Shown: positions 6,984 through 13,489 of the stretch, piece by piece
Numbering within the stretch: the first letter of the stretch is position 1
Layout: every line of letters begins with the position of its first letter
NCBI GenBank assembly: GCA_964658445.1
Contig: CAZZZH010000067.1
Location: 1 to 18,538 of the forward strand
DNA length: 18,538 nt
Origin: Ilyomonas sp964658445
Lineage (GTDB): Bacteria > Bacteroidota > Bacteroidia > Chitinophagales > Chitinophagaceae
Direction of reading: 5' to 3'
The notes under the pieces: model-generated
What the model saw: only the letters and a program-made list of their open reading frames with translations
Databases searched by the model: none
What the model was told of the DNA's origin: nothing
Translations under genes and position numbers: made by a program

Positions 6984-7812
6984 TTTCTATTTGTTTTGAA
7001 TGTTTGGCAAATTTTGATACACTAAAAGTTCCTTCGGTCAAGTCACATACGAACGATTCGCAAAAATTGTCGTCATGTTTCAAATATTTCCAAGCTGCTG
7101 AGCCAATTGGTTTTTTTACGATTTCCAAATATTCGTTTGGATATTTTTGTTTAAACGTTAAGTTACTGTACATGATTTCTACACTACTTGACCACTGTTT
7201 TGCAAATTGAATCCTCTGACAATCCAAAAAATCCTTTTCCCACAAAAACTTAACCCCTTTATTTAAATCCAAAGGAACTGGATTGTAACTAGGTCTAAAA
7301 AAGGCTAAAATTTCATTTAGTGTTTTAAATTCATCGTTTTTTTCGGTTGCTTTTCTTGCCTGTCTTACCTCAGGATAATATGTCGTAATATTTTTCACAA
7401 GTTTTGTATAACTAATAATCAAAATATTGTTTTTGACTTTTATAGTTACCGGCTGATAAAAATGCAATTCTTCTACTGCCATAGGCAAGTTTAAATATAC
7501 TGAATATACGACTTTAGGCAAACAGAAAAAAGTATATTCACCATTATTTAAGGTTTCGGATTCTATTGATATTGGAAAATTGTTAGCTATACTACTTCTA
7601 ACAAAGTTTTTACTTAATTCATAAACATATACATTTTGCTTTGTTACTGGCTGAAACGAAAAACTAAATTCTTTTATTGCTTTTTGTGTATTCGTCTTTA
7701 CGGTGTCAATAATCACATCGCCTATCTTACCGTCTTTGCCGAAAAAGGGCTTTAGTTCTTCTAAGGGATATAAATGTAGCAATCGTTGTAAAAGGTCTTG
7801 GTTACTGTTCAT
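6952..7812 (-). CDS. Protein of unknown family, first gene of minus-strand operon
   Basis: 286 residues from the ATG at 7812 (MNSNQDLLQRLLHLYPLEEL); a TTG at 7833 in the same frame would add seven. I do not recognise the family. The sequence is soluble, AT-rich and Lys/Asn/Tyr-rich. A helical N-terminus runs to about residue 60, followed by a beta-rich centre (about 65-145, including NNILIISYTKLVKNI), then a helical C-terminal half with RPSYNPVPLDLNKGVKFLWE and, near the end, FSVSKFAKHSKQIENVIANI. There is no signal peptide, membrane segment or obvious catalytic triad. It overlaps the winged-helix/zinc-ribbon gene by 32 bp and begins the cluster, so it may be the sensor or scaffold of whatever system this is. 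The base composition differs clearly from the phage genes to its left. Confidence 0.7.
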   Translation of the reverse strand: MNSNQDLLQRLLHLYPLEELKPFFGKDGKIGDVIIDTVKTNTQKAIKEFSFSFQPVTKQNVYVYELSKNFVRSSIANNFPISIESETLNNGEYTFFCLPKVVYSVYLNLPMAVEELHFYQPVTIKVKNNILIISYTKLVKNITTYYPEVRQARKATEKNDEFKTLNEILAFFRPSYNPVPLDLNKGVKFLWEKDFLDCQRIQFAKQWSSSVEIMYSNLTFKQKYPNEYLEIVKKPIGSAAWKYLKHDDNFCESFVCDLTEGTFSVSKFAKHSKQIENVIANILANN

Positions 7813-7890
7813 AAAGAGCAATTCATCAAACAAGAGTAAGAAATAATTTTTGTTTAATAAAAAGCATAATTACCAACAATTTATTCCCAA

Positions 7891-8064
7891 ATGAAAGAAA
7901 TTGACAGTCTAACAGACATTGAAGAACTTAGCTACTATAAAAAGTTTCACAAAAGTAGAACAACATTAGCTGTGATTGTATGACTTGTATGTTTTGGGTT
8001 AGGGTTTTTAGTTCCTAGGTTATGGTATCACGATATACCTATTGTGCTGTATTCGTTTATCTAA
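7891..8064 (+). pseudogene. Small membrane-protein ORF interrupted by in-frame TGA
   Basis: From the ATG at 7891 the frame reads 30 codons (MKEIDSLTDIEELSYYKKFH, then KSRTTLAVIV) to a TGA at 7981. It then continues 26 codons without another stop (LVCFGLGFLVPRLWYH and DIPIVLYSFI) to a TAA at 8062. The two parts together look like one protein: an acidic N-terminus, a basic KKFHKSR, and a membrane helix (TLAVIV-LVCFGLGFLV) with the stop in its middle. A nonsense mutation or a remnant cut off where the convergent gene at 8061 begins are the simplest readings. Nothing resembling a selenocysteine signal was identified. Confidence 0.4.
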
Positions 8065-8381
8065 CAGGCTATTTCAGCCTTTACTTTCTTCTTTGCTACA
8101 TAAGGCTTAGCCGGTCTCGGAATGCCGTCTGTGTAGGCATTTATATCGCTGCGCAGATACTGTATCTTCCTACCCGTTACCGTACGGGAGCGAATCACAT
8201 CAGTCGCCCGAAGCTTCCACAGGCTTTTGTGCTTCAACCCCGTGAGCAGCATCGCTTCATCTTCAAATACCCACTTGCTCACACTGGCACGGGCGCACAC
8301 TACTTTTAGCATAGTTTGCATAGCATCCAACTGATCTTTCAGCGACTTGTAGGCGGGAGATTCAAATGTGATAGTTGACAT
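8061..8381 (-). CDS. Helix-turn-helix, excisionase-like DNA-binding protein
   Basis: 106-residue protein of the type widespread on Bacteroidota integrative elements, where it acts as an excisionase or small regulator. The N-terminus (MSTITFESPAYKSLKDQLDA) is a helix pair. The HTH region spans about residues 38-80: WVFEDEAMLLTGLKHKSLWK, then LRATDVIRSRTVTGRKIQYL and RSDINAY. That is the HTH_17-type order: an 'nxeeaaxxtGl' helix, an 'LRxxgxIxxxxixgRkixYxxxDI' recognition helix and a wing. A basic tail (KKKVKAEIAC) follows. It is the last of three minus-strand genes reading from the divergent promoter at 8.9 kb, with 89 bp to the preceding gene. A decayed relative lies on the plus strand at 13.5 kb. 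Confidence 0.75.
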   Translation of the reverse strand: MSTITFESPAYKSLKDQLDAMQTMLKVVCARASVSKWVFEDEAMLLTGLKHKSLWKLRATDVIRSRTVTGRKIQYLRSDINAYTDGIPRPAKPYVAKKKVKAEIAC

Positions 8382-8470
8382 GAATTATATGGTTCGTTTG
8401 CAATCCACAAAACTTGATGTGGTATATAAATTTTATTGAAAAGTTTTTTGCTTCTAAATTTCGGCTTTGG

Positions 8471-8680
8471 CTATACCCCTCTTTCCGTTTCGGAGGAGAG
8501 AGGAACCATTGGAAAACTGGTTCTAAGAAGGCTCTCAATGCGGTGCAGCATGTCTTTGTTTTTAATGCTTAACACCGGCTCCAGACACTTACGAAGTAGT
8601 CTAAAGTCTTTAATGTCTTGTTGTTTAACTTCTGCTTCGCTCACGACTATGCGAGGTGTGATCTTTTTACTTGTTTTCAT
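8471..8680 (-). CDS. Small hypothetical protein of mobile-element operon
   Basis: 69 residues, no family recognised: a basic start (MKTSKKITPRIVVSEAEVKQ), then a helical stretch (DIKDFRLLRKCLEPVLSIKN, KDMLHRIESLLRTSF) and a short polar tail. No cysteine or membrane signature. Its ATG at 8680 is six bases after the stop of the ribbon-helix-helix gene, so it is probably translationally coupled to it. Coding is supported mainly by the tight spacing; role unknown. Confidence 0.6.
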   Translation of the reverse strand: MKTSKKITPRIVVSEAEVKQQDIKDFRLLRKCLEPVLSIKNKDMLHRIESLLRTSFPMVPLSSETERGV

Positions 8681-8686
8681 GGCAGG

Positions 8687-8887
8687 TTAAATCGAGATTT
8701 CACCATTCTTCTTTTCCCACCGTTCAATGAACTCATCTATCGCTTTTTCGAATAATGCATTTGGATTATCTCCTGTTTTCAGAGAAATGAATTTAATCTT
8801 CTGGTGGGCGAGCGGCTGGATATAAAGGGATGTTTTGTTTTTAAGTTCCGCCTTCTCTGTCTCAGTTTTCTTTGCTGATTTTGCCAT
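8687..8887 (-). CDS. Ribbon-helix-helix (Arc/CopG-like) regulator
   Basis: 66-residue protein with a Lys/Glu-rich N-terminal arm (MAKSAKKTETEKAELKNK) followed by a short strand TSLYIQPLAHQ and two helices (QKIKFISLKTG, then ALFEKAIDEFIERWEKKNG). This is the strand-helix-helix order of RHH proteins, which dimerise and insert the strand into palindromic operators. Such proteins regulate their own promoters on plasmids and conjugative or integrative elements. The gene starts just beyond a regulatory region holding two copies of a 14-bp palindrome, the expected sort of operator. It is the first gene of the three-gene minus-strand operon. An antitoxin role is possible, but no toxin is recognised next to it. 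Confidence 0.65.
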   Translation of the reverse strand: MAKSAKKTETEKAELKNKTSLYIQPLAHQKIKFISLKTGDNPNALFEKAIDEFIERWEKKNGEISI

Positions 8888-8891
8888 ATAA

Positions 8892-9006
8892 CAAATGTAT
8901 CAAATTATTGTCGTTATGACGTTATAGAGCGTTAACGCTTAAACGTTAAAAGGTTGTTAACTGTTAAATAGAGTTATGACGTCATAAGTCTATGAAGTTA
9001 CCTTTG
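8892..9006. promoter_or_regulatory. Divergent promoters with paired palindromic operators
   Basis: The space between the minus-strand RHH gene (8887) and the plus-strand ORF (9027) holds two Bacteroidota -7 boxes that match TAnnTTTG: TACATTTG on the minus strand (8892-8899) and TACCTTTG on the plus strand (8999-9006). Upstream of each, within 11-14 bp, lies a copy of one palindrome: an imperfect TTATGACGTTATAG (8914-8927) and a perfect TTATGACGTCATAA (8974-8987), which start exactly 60 bp apart. Between them are a perfect 12-bp palindrome AGCGTTAACGCT (8928-8939) and four GTTAA units (8931, 8945, 8956, 8963). A repressor sitting at the -33 position of both promoters would switch the whole region. 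The RHH protein next door is the likely ligand; that is inference. Confidence 0.65.
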
Positions 9007-9026
9007 TGCAACAAAACAAAGAGTAT

Positions 9027-9403
9027 ATGGCAACAACGACTAAAAAGTGCAACATCGAACAAGCATCCGTTATTAATTCTCTGTCAAAGTTCGCAGAAAC
9101 ATACAGCCAGAGGAATACAAGAGGTGAAAAGTTTGTATCAATGGAAATGCTATCGAGCAACTTCTAGAGATTTATAAAGCAGCTTATGTAATCCGCGACT
9201 GGATGGATTTTTCTAAGATACTCGAAAAGCTTTTAGAAGGTTACCGCGAGAGCTTCCTCTATTCCATGACGATCGGCACCGGATTAACCGAGACAGGAAT
9301 AGAAGAAAAAATCGAAGAGCTCTTTCAGCTGCAGGTCATTCTTACTTCCATGTATAAAATCGAACAGTCTCTTTACTCCTTCGAAAGAATCATTATACAC
9401 TAA
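9027..9403 (+). pseudogene. Frameshifted small gene of mobile element
   Basis: The ATG at 9027 lies about 20 bp after the plus-strand TACCTTTG box and opens a 46-codon ORF (MATTTKKCNIEQASVINSLS ...) to the TAG at 9165. From 9128 the -1 frame is open and reads NGNAIEQLLEIYKAAYVIRD, flowing without a break into ILEKLLEGYRESFLYSMTIG and on to the TAA at 9401-9403. The two parts look like one all-helical protein of about 125 residues broken by a one-base change between 9128 and 9164. If the frame break is real, the only intact ATG for the second part is at 9203 (66 residues). No family recognised. A programmed frameshift is not favoured because no canonical slippery heptamer is present. Confidence 0.5.
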
Positions 9404-9420
9404 TAAACAAGATCCATATT

Positions 9421-9984
9421 ATGAAAACAAAAACAGTTACCACAGAAACTCCGTCAATTGACGATTTGCAAGTGCTGATAAAGCAAGCAGTTGTTCTAAA
9501 CCACGTTAAGATCTTTAAAGACCTGTTGCCAGGGCAAGCAGACCCGATGCACCTTTTGACACAAAATATCGGCGAAGAGCTTTATAACCTTCTTGTTACC
9601 GAAGGAGCAAAAAGCCATGATTGGGGTAGCGCTTTATGGCAATACAAGGACCTGATGCTTGATTTACTTACCCTGATAGCAAAGCCAGGCATTCTTGCAC
9701 AACTTCCAAATTCTACTCAGGTAATAGCCGCTTCGATGTTATACAAACTCTTTTGCTTTTTTGAGGGATTGGATTTCAGCGACACACGTGCTTTCATGGA
9801 TTACCATCACAGTGATTATTTGTCAAATGACGACGAGACATTAAAGCGCCTGGCTCGCTTTTACGATCTGTCGAAGCTTGAAGAAAACCCCGGCGTTGGA
9901 CATTTCTTCGGCGAATTTAAACAAGAGAGGGAATGGGAGCAAAACGCGATGAAATATTACAACACCCATTTCAGGAACGTGTAA
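9421..9984 (+). CDS. Hypothetical mobile-element protein
   Basis: 187-residue, mainly helical, acidic protein with no family I recognise. It starts 17 bp after the end of the preceding gene in the same direction and has the A-rich ATG context (MKTKTVTTETPSIDDLQVLI). Notable stretches are LLPGQADPMHLLTQNIGEEL, WGSALWQYKDLMLDLLTLIA, and MLYKLFCFFEGLDFSDTRAF. There is no signal peptide, membrane helix, cysteine cluster or catalytic motif. It probably belongs to the same plus-strand transcript as the frameshifted gene at 9027 and would be controlled by the divergent operator region. Its length and even composition argue for a real gene. Confidence 0.65.
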   Translation: MKTKTVTTETPSIDDLQVLIKQAVVLNHVKIFKDLLPGQADPMHLLTQNIGEELYNLLVTEGAKSHDWGSALWQYKDLMLDLLTLIAKPGILAQLPNSTQVIAASMLYKLFCFFEGLDFSDTRAFMDYHHSDYLSNDDETLKRLARFYDLSKLEENPGVGHFFGEFKQEREWEQNAMKYYNTHFRNV

Positions 9985-10018
9985 ATAAAAAGGCTTTTCA
10001 TACTTAAATTTCATAAAC

Positions 10019-10435
10019 ATGGCAAAGAGCCTCGAAAAGCAGCCTGCGGCGTTGCCAGAAAGTGGCATGAACGACAAAAGATATAGCCCGCTGAATATAC
10101 AAGACAGATAAAAAAGGCAGTTACCGGCAACCTGCGAGAAACGTTCATCAGCGCTTCTTTTGTTGAACATCAGAACCTGACAATGAGAATGGACTTGAGA
10201 CGCTTTACGCGCCTTACTAATGTCTTTTCAAAAAGATTAGAACCATTGCCACACTATTGCTTTGTACTTTGTCTACTGTAACTTTTGCAAGGTTCATCGG
10301 AGCTTATCAGTTACACCAGCAATGCAAGCAAGCTTAACCAAAAAGCCAATGACTTTAGAAGATATTGCGATGATAAGTGATACACAAGCTCCAAAGCTAA
10401 GAGGGAGCTATAAGAAGAGCAATAAAAAAAGCTGA
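10019..10435 (+). pseudogene. Decayed IS1-type transposase, C-terminal fragment
   Basis: Three frame segments together read as the C-terminal third of an IS1-type DDE transposase. Segment one (from 10019, frame 2) ends with MNDKRYSPLNIQDR and a stop. Segment two (about 10087-10230, frame 1) reads ETFISASFVEHQNLTMRMDL, RRFTRLTNVFSKRLE. Segment three (frame 2 again, about 10226-10435) reads HCHTIALYFVYCNFCKVHRS, LSVTPAMQASLTKKPMTLED, and ends PKLRGSYKKSNKKS. The 'VERQNLTMRMxxRRFTRLTNAFSKKxENH ... HYNFxxxHxxLxxTPAMxAG' string is highly diagnostic of this family. At least two frameshifts and the missing N-terminal two thirds make it dead. The first 60 bp (10019-10080) may not belong to the transposase. 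Confidence 0.8.
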
Positions 10436-10457
10436 TTAGGTTTACTCAGCTTTTTTT
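10424..10457 (+). terminator. Rho-independent terminator after transposase remnant
   Basis: A-rich stem with AGCTGA (10430-10435) pairing with TCAGCT (10446-10451), extended by A/T pairing on both sides, a 10-nt loop and a run of T residues. It overlaps the end of the transposase fragment and precedes the zinc-ribbon gene at 10478. The symmetric A and T runs allow termination in both directions. Confidence 0.75.
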
Positions 10458-10477
10458 ATTTTTATCCAAAAACGGTT

Positions 10478-10714
10478 ATGGAAGAAGTATTTGTACTCGA
10501 TAAAGAGGAGCTTCTAAATGAGAATTACCCTTATAATGATGCTCCAAAATTGACTGATAAGGTTCGCTGCCTTCATTGTGGTGAAGTAGTTACTCTAGGC
10601 GATTATAAAATTTTCAAAGACGAGGGAGATGATTTTTTATACATCTACTGTCCGAATGCTCCTGAATGTGATGGGACAGTAATTGACTTAGTTCTTATAG
10701 AGGCAAATAGTTAA
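10478..10714 (+). CDS. Small zinc-ribbon protein
   Basis: 78-residue acidic protein. A C-L-H-C knuckle (about residue 31) and C-P-N-A-P-E-C (about residue 58) give four cysteines in the C-x2-C / C-x5-C arrangement of a zinc ribbon, separated by GDYKIFKDEGDDFLYIY, which fits the beta-strands between knuckles. The N-terminus (MEEVFVLDKEELLNENYPYN) is acidic. The family is not recognised further; such small ribbons often assist a larger partner, which is not visible next to it. It starts 20 bp after a terminator, so it has its own promoter, which I could not place. Confidence 0.65.
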   Translation: MEEVFVLDKEELLNENYPYNDAPKLTDKVRCLHCGEVVTLGDYKIFKDEGDDFLYIYCPNAPECDGTVIDLVLIEANS

Positions 10715-10764
10715 CAAAGCAAAACTGCAAATTTCAAACTGAGACACTATCATGAATTTAGTAC

Positions 10765-10992
10765 TTAGTCATCTCTTGGTGTTATGACAGGACCTAAATC
10801 CAAGCCGGGATTTGAAAGAATGAGATTCAAATAGACGTTTGCTCCAATTATCCAATCATCAAAATCAACATCAGGGTTTTCGGCAATTATCTTTTCACAG
10901 GCAAAGCGAAACTTGGAAGCTTGCGAAGAGGTCAGTTTTTGTTTCCTATTCGAAATAACAGAGTGATAAAGGGTGTCAACGGCGTTATCCAT
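10765..10992 (-). CDS. Small hypothetical protein
   Basis: 75-residue protein converging on the zinc-ribbon gene. The ATG at 10992 gives MDNAVDTLYHSVISNRKQKL, then a helical middle (SSQASKFRFACEKIIAENPD) and a C-terminus DDWIIGANVYLNLILSNPGL ending in GPVITPRDD. No family or motif recognised, no membrane segment. Coding is supported by composition and by the distance from other genes, but the gene could be a remnant. Confidence 0.45.
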   Translation of the reverse strand: MDNAVDTLYHSVISNRKQKLTSSQASKFRFACEKIIAENPDVDFDDWIIGANVYLNLILSNPGLDLGPVITPRDD

Positions 10993-11012
10993 GTGCTATT
11001 TTATGTTCAGAT

Positions 11013-11195
11013 TTACTTCCGGAAATAAAAGACCCGGATTGCTTTTCCAGTTTTGTCTACATCACTCCTTAAATATTTCCAATTCTTGCTATCAACAATT
11101 CTAACTCGAGCACCTTGTGTCCAACTTTCACTTTGATAATTTCGTCGAGCAAAGAATGAATTGAAGAACACGAGGCAAAATACAGCACGGGTAAA
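11013..11195 (-). pseudogene. Remnant of a small secreted or lipoprotein gene
   Basis: On the minus strand one frame ends convincingly as RVRIVDSKNWKYLRSDVD and a final KAIRVFYFRK before the TAA at 11013-11015, preceded by RRNYQSESWTQGA. The frame has no ATG back to its upstream stop. In the neighbouring frame, just upstream, lies a hydrophobic run followed by a lipobox-like FASC (LLPVLYFASCSSIHS, about 11150-11195). A lipoprotein gene broken by a frameshift between signal and body would explain both. Evidence is limited to these patterns. Confidence 0.3.
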
Positions 11196-11676
11196 AGAAA
11201 AAAAATAATTATTATGAAACTAGAGGAATTGGATAACCGTATCTCGAAAACTCAGCTTTCGATTAAAGCAAGCAAAGCAATAATATTATTCTGATCTTAA
11301 AGACACTTAACGTGTAAGCCAATTATTGTGAATCGAAGTAATTACCAACCCGTCTTTAATTTCCATTCAATCACCTCCAGATTGTAATAAAACACTGAGC
11401 TTGTAAAGGTCCATCACCAACGCTATAAGGATGGGTAGAGAAAGAAAAACAAAACCTATTTAAACCCAAAATGGTTACTCACAAGTTGTAAATTTTTAAG
11501 GTGGTTTGTATTCTTAAAAATATACCTTTAGTCATCAAATCCTGCTTGCCATGTCCAGTTCTGCCATCCGGCTTCCGCTATTGGAAACAATAAATGCTAT
11601 GCCCTGCATTCACTCACCTCCATGATATCTAAACAAATCTGAGAGACCTAACTATTATTATTAAACAAAAAAAATC
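11196..11676. other. Intergenic stretch without a clear gene; short repeats
   Basis: About 480 bp before the lipoprotein gene hold no ORF I can support. A 17-bp unit occurs twice on the plus strand, CATTCAATCACCTCCAG (11364-11380) and CATTCACTCACCTCCAT (11607-11623), with 15 of 17 bases identical. On the minus strand both read GGAGGTGAxTGAATG, a perfect Shine-Dalgarno plus ATG, opening only 19- and 24-codon frames. Short Trp-rich fragments such as AEAGWQNWTWQAGFDD (minus, near 11.55 kb) may be gene ends. Confidence 0.3.
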
Positions 11677-13299
11677 ATGAAAAAGATATCTATTTTTCGT
11701 CTGTTCAATGCAGATACACTTTTGTTTTCTGTAAGCGTCTGCCTGCTAATGATCTGCGGTTGCAAAAAAGATGTTGTGCCTGCAGATAATTCATTGTCCA
11801 CTTCTACATCCGACAAGGTCGTACAGGATAATAGTATTCCAAAGGGATACATCATGACTCCTGTTGGTTTGATGAAATCGGAAAATGTTCACCGCTTAGA
11901 GCCAGGATACGCGATATTGATGGAACACAAACATGCTTATAAAGTCTTGGCAAGCAGCGGGGCAAAGGTTGAAGACTGGGGTGCTATAGCAGATTCCGAC
12001 CTTGTTCTTAATTTAAAACAAAGAATCAGATCGCTGGCAGATAATAATGCAAATACCAATGGATCAACTACTCCGCCAAGCGGTTTATTAGACGGTAATA
12101 ATTGGGTAACCTACGCACAGTATTCAAATTCCACTACTCCAATAATGTCGTTCAGCACTAGTTGGACGGTCCCTGCCAATCCTTTAAATAACACGGGTCA
12201 ATTATTTTACATTTGGAACGGTATCTCTGCCTCGCCGTCCAGTCTGCCCCTGATACAACCTGTACTTCAATGGGGAAACAACGGCGGATGGGGAGGTCAA
12301 AATTGGTCACTGAACAATTGGTGCGTATTTTCCAATACGCAGGCTGCTGTGATGCCACCTCGGCTTAATCTGGCCCCAGGAACGAACTTGCAAGGTGTGA
12401 TCACCTGCACGGGGCAACAAGCGAATGGATCCAAAAACTACACATGTGCATTTACCGGATTTCCAAATCAAACGCTTTCTATTATACAAGGAAATACTTA
12501 CACCAATTTTCCGACCGGTACAGGCATCTATCCTAGTATCGGGACGTTCAAAAATGCATATGAAGTATTGGAAGTGCCTAACCAGATTACAAACGTAAAC
12601 CAGTATCCGAACCAGGGCTTTGTTGCAATGAACAATATTCAGATATATACTGGGAATAATTCGCCGGTTAGCTATCCAAGCATAAACTGGACTGTCACTA
12701 CAACAGGTGCTACTCTAGGAGAACACACGCAGACATTCCCAAATATTCAGGGTAATAACGGAGGGCTTGTTGATTTGTGGTTTCGACCAGGCACCCAATT
12801 CTTAAATGCGGCTGTAACAAAAAACTTTTATAGGAACAATTGCGGTACTGGTAGCTCTGGCACACAGGTGCCCTATTCTGTTCCTTACGGTAGGTACACT
12901 TCTACGACATCACAGGCGGATGCTGATCAGCAAGCTCAAAACGACATTAACGCTAATGGGCAGAATTATGCTAACGCAAACGGCTCCTGCAATACAGGTA
13001 CTCCGATACCTGTCAGTGTATCAAATCCAAATTCCAGCGCGGGATACATACCTTCAGTAAACTTTATAGATCCAACTACCAATGCAATAGTTGTCAGCAA
13101 GTCCTTTTATAGTTCCGGTGGTACAATCTATGTGCCTGGGGGAACTTATAAAGTGACAATTACTCAGACGAATAACAAGCCTTTCACTGCCTCAATCACG
13201 GGATATGGAAGCCAGTCCGGATCAACAGTAAATTTCATTAATGTCGTGATTCCAAGTTCCGGCACTTTCTCGGGTTCAATTAGTATAAACAATAATTGA
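11677..13299 (+). CDS. Secreted lipoprotein with DUF5977-like domain
   Basis: 540-residue surface or periplasmic lipoprotein. The signal peptide runs to a lipobox M-I-C-G with the acylated Cys29 followed by K-K-D, a common Bacteroidota lipoprotein start. After a Ser/Thr-rich linker and a charged region (residues 55-110), a beta-rich domain (about 113-375) carries FSTSWTVPANP, LFYIWNGI, PLIQPVLQWG and GGQNWSLNNWCV, a string I associate with a secreted beta-sandwich family of fungi and bacteria with no firm enzyme activity. Residues about 379-438 (KNFYRNNCGTG ... ADADQQAQNDINANGQNYAN) are DUF5977-like. The last 95 residues are Ser/Thr/Gly-rich beta repeats (GGTIYVPGGTYKVTI). ATG 11677 follows an A-rich leader. 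Role in carbohydrate or surface binding is a guess. A hairpin follows the stop. Confidence 0.8.
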   Translation: MKKISIFRLFNADTLLFSVSVCLLMICGCKKDVVPADNSLSTSTSDKVVQDNSIPKGYIMTPVGLMKSENVHRLEPGYAILMEHKHAYKVLASSGAKVEDWGAIADSDLVLNLKQRIRSLADNNANTNGSTTPPSGLLDGNNWVTYAQYSNSTTPIMSFSTSWTVPANPLNNTGQLFYIWNGISASPSSLPLIQPVLQWGNNGGWGGQNWSLNNWCVFSNTQAAVMPPRLNLAPGTNLQGVITCTGQQANGSKNYTCAFTGFPNQTLSIIQGNTYTNFPTGTGIYPSIGTFKNAYEVLEVPNQITNVNQYPNQGFVAMNNIQIYTGNNSPVSYPSINWTVTTTGATLGEHTQTFPNIQGNNGGLVDLWFRPGTQFLNAAVTKNFYRNNCGTGSSGTQVPYSVPYGRYTSTTSQADADQQAQNDINANGQNYANANGSCNTGTPIPVSVSNPNSSAGYIPSVNFIDPTTNAIVVSKSFYSSGGTIYVPGGTYKVTITQTNNKPFTASITGYGSQSGSTVNFINVVIPSSGTFSGSISINNN

Positions 13300-13347
13300 T
13301 TTGTACTGATTCAAAAACCTGAAAAGAGTGACTGACAATAGTTCAAA

Positions 13348-13389
13348 TTCATGAAGCAACCAGATCACATCTTTAGGTTGCTTCATGAA
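13348..13389 (+). terminator. Long-stem hairpin after lipoprotein gene
   Basis: A perfect 14-bp stem (TTCATGAAGCAACC at 13348-13361 pairing with 13376-13389) and a 14-nt loop, 49 bp past the stop of the lipoprotein gene. The downstream T-tract is weak (atttcttgg), so it may be a terminator or an mRNA 3'-end stabilising hairpin. Confidence 0.6.
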
Positions 13390-13489
13390 ATTTCTTGGAA
13401 GTTAATAATTTAAAGCTATCCGCTAAACTTTGGGCTCACTTCGGAGTATGTTGTAAACGGAAACGGTATAAAACAATCGAGAATAGTAG

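Noticed and set aside
7891..8064. Selenocysteine readthrough at TGA 7981
   Set aside because: No hairpin like a bacterial SECIS was noted directly after the TGA and a membrane-helix position is not a typical catalytic site; a nonsense mutation is simpler.
8022..8309. 95-residue plus-strand ORF
   Set aside because: Antisense to the HTH gene at 8061-8381, whose motifs are clear; the hydrophobic N-terminus is the tail of the interrupted ORF at 7891 in another frame.
11214..11294. 26-codon plus-strand ORF MKLEELDNRISKTQ...
   Set aside because: Good A-rich start context but too short, with no promoter, homologue or partner that I can point to.
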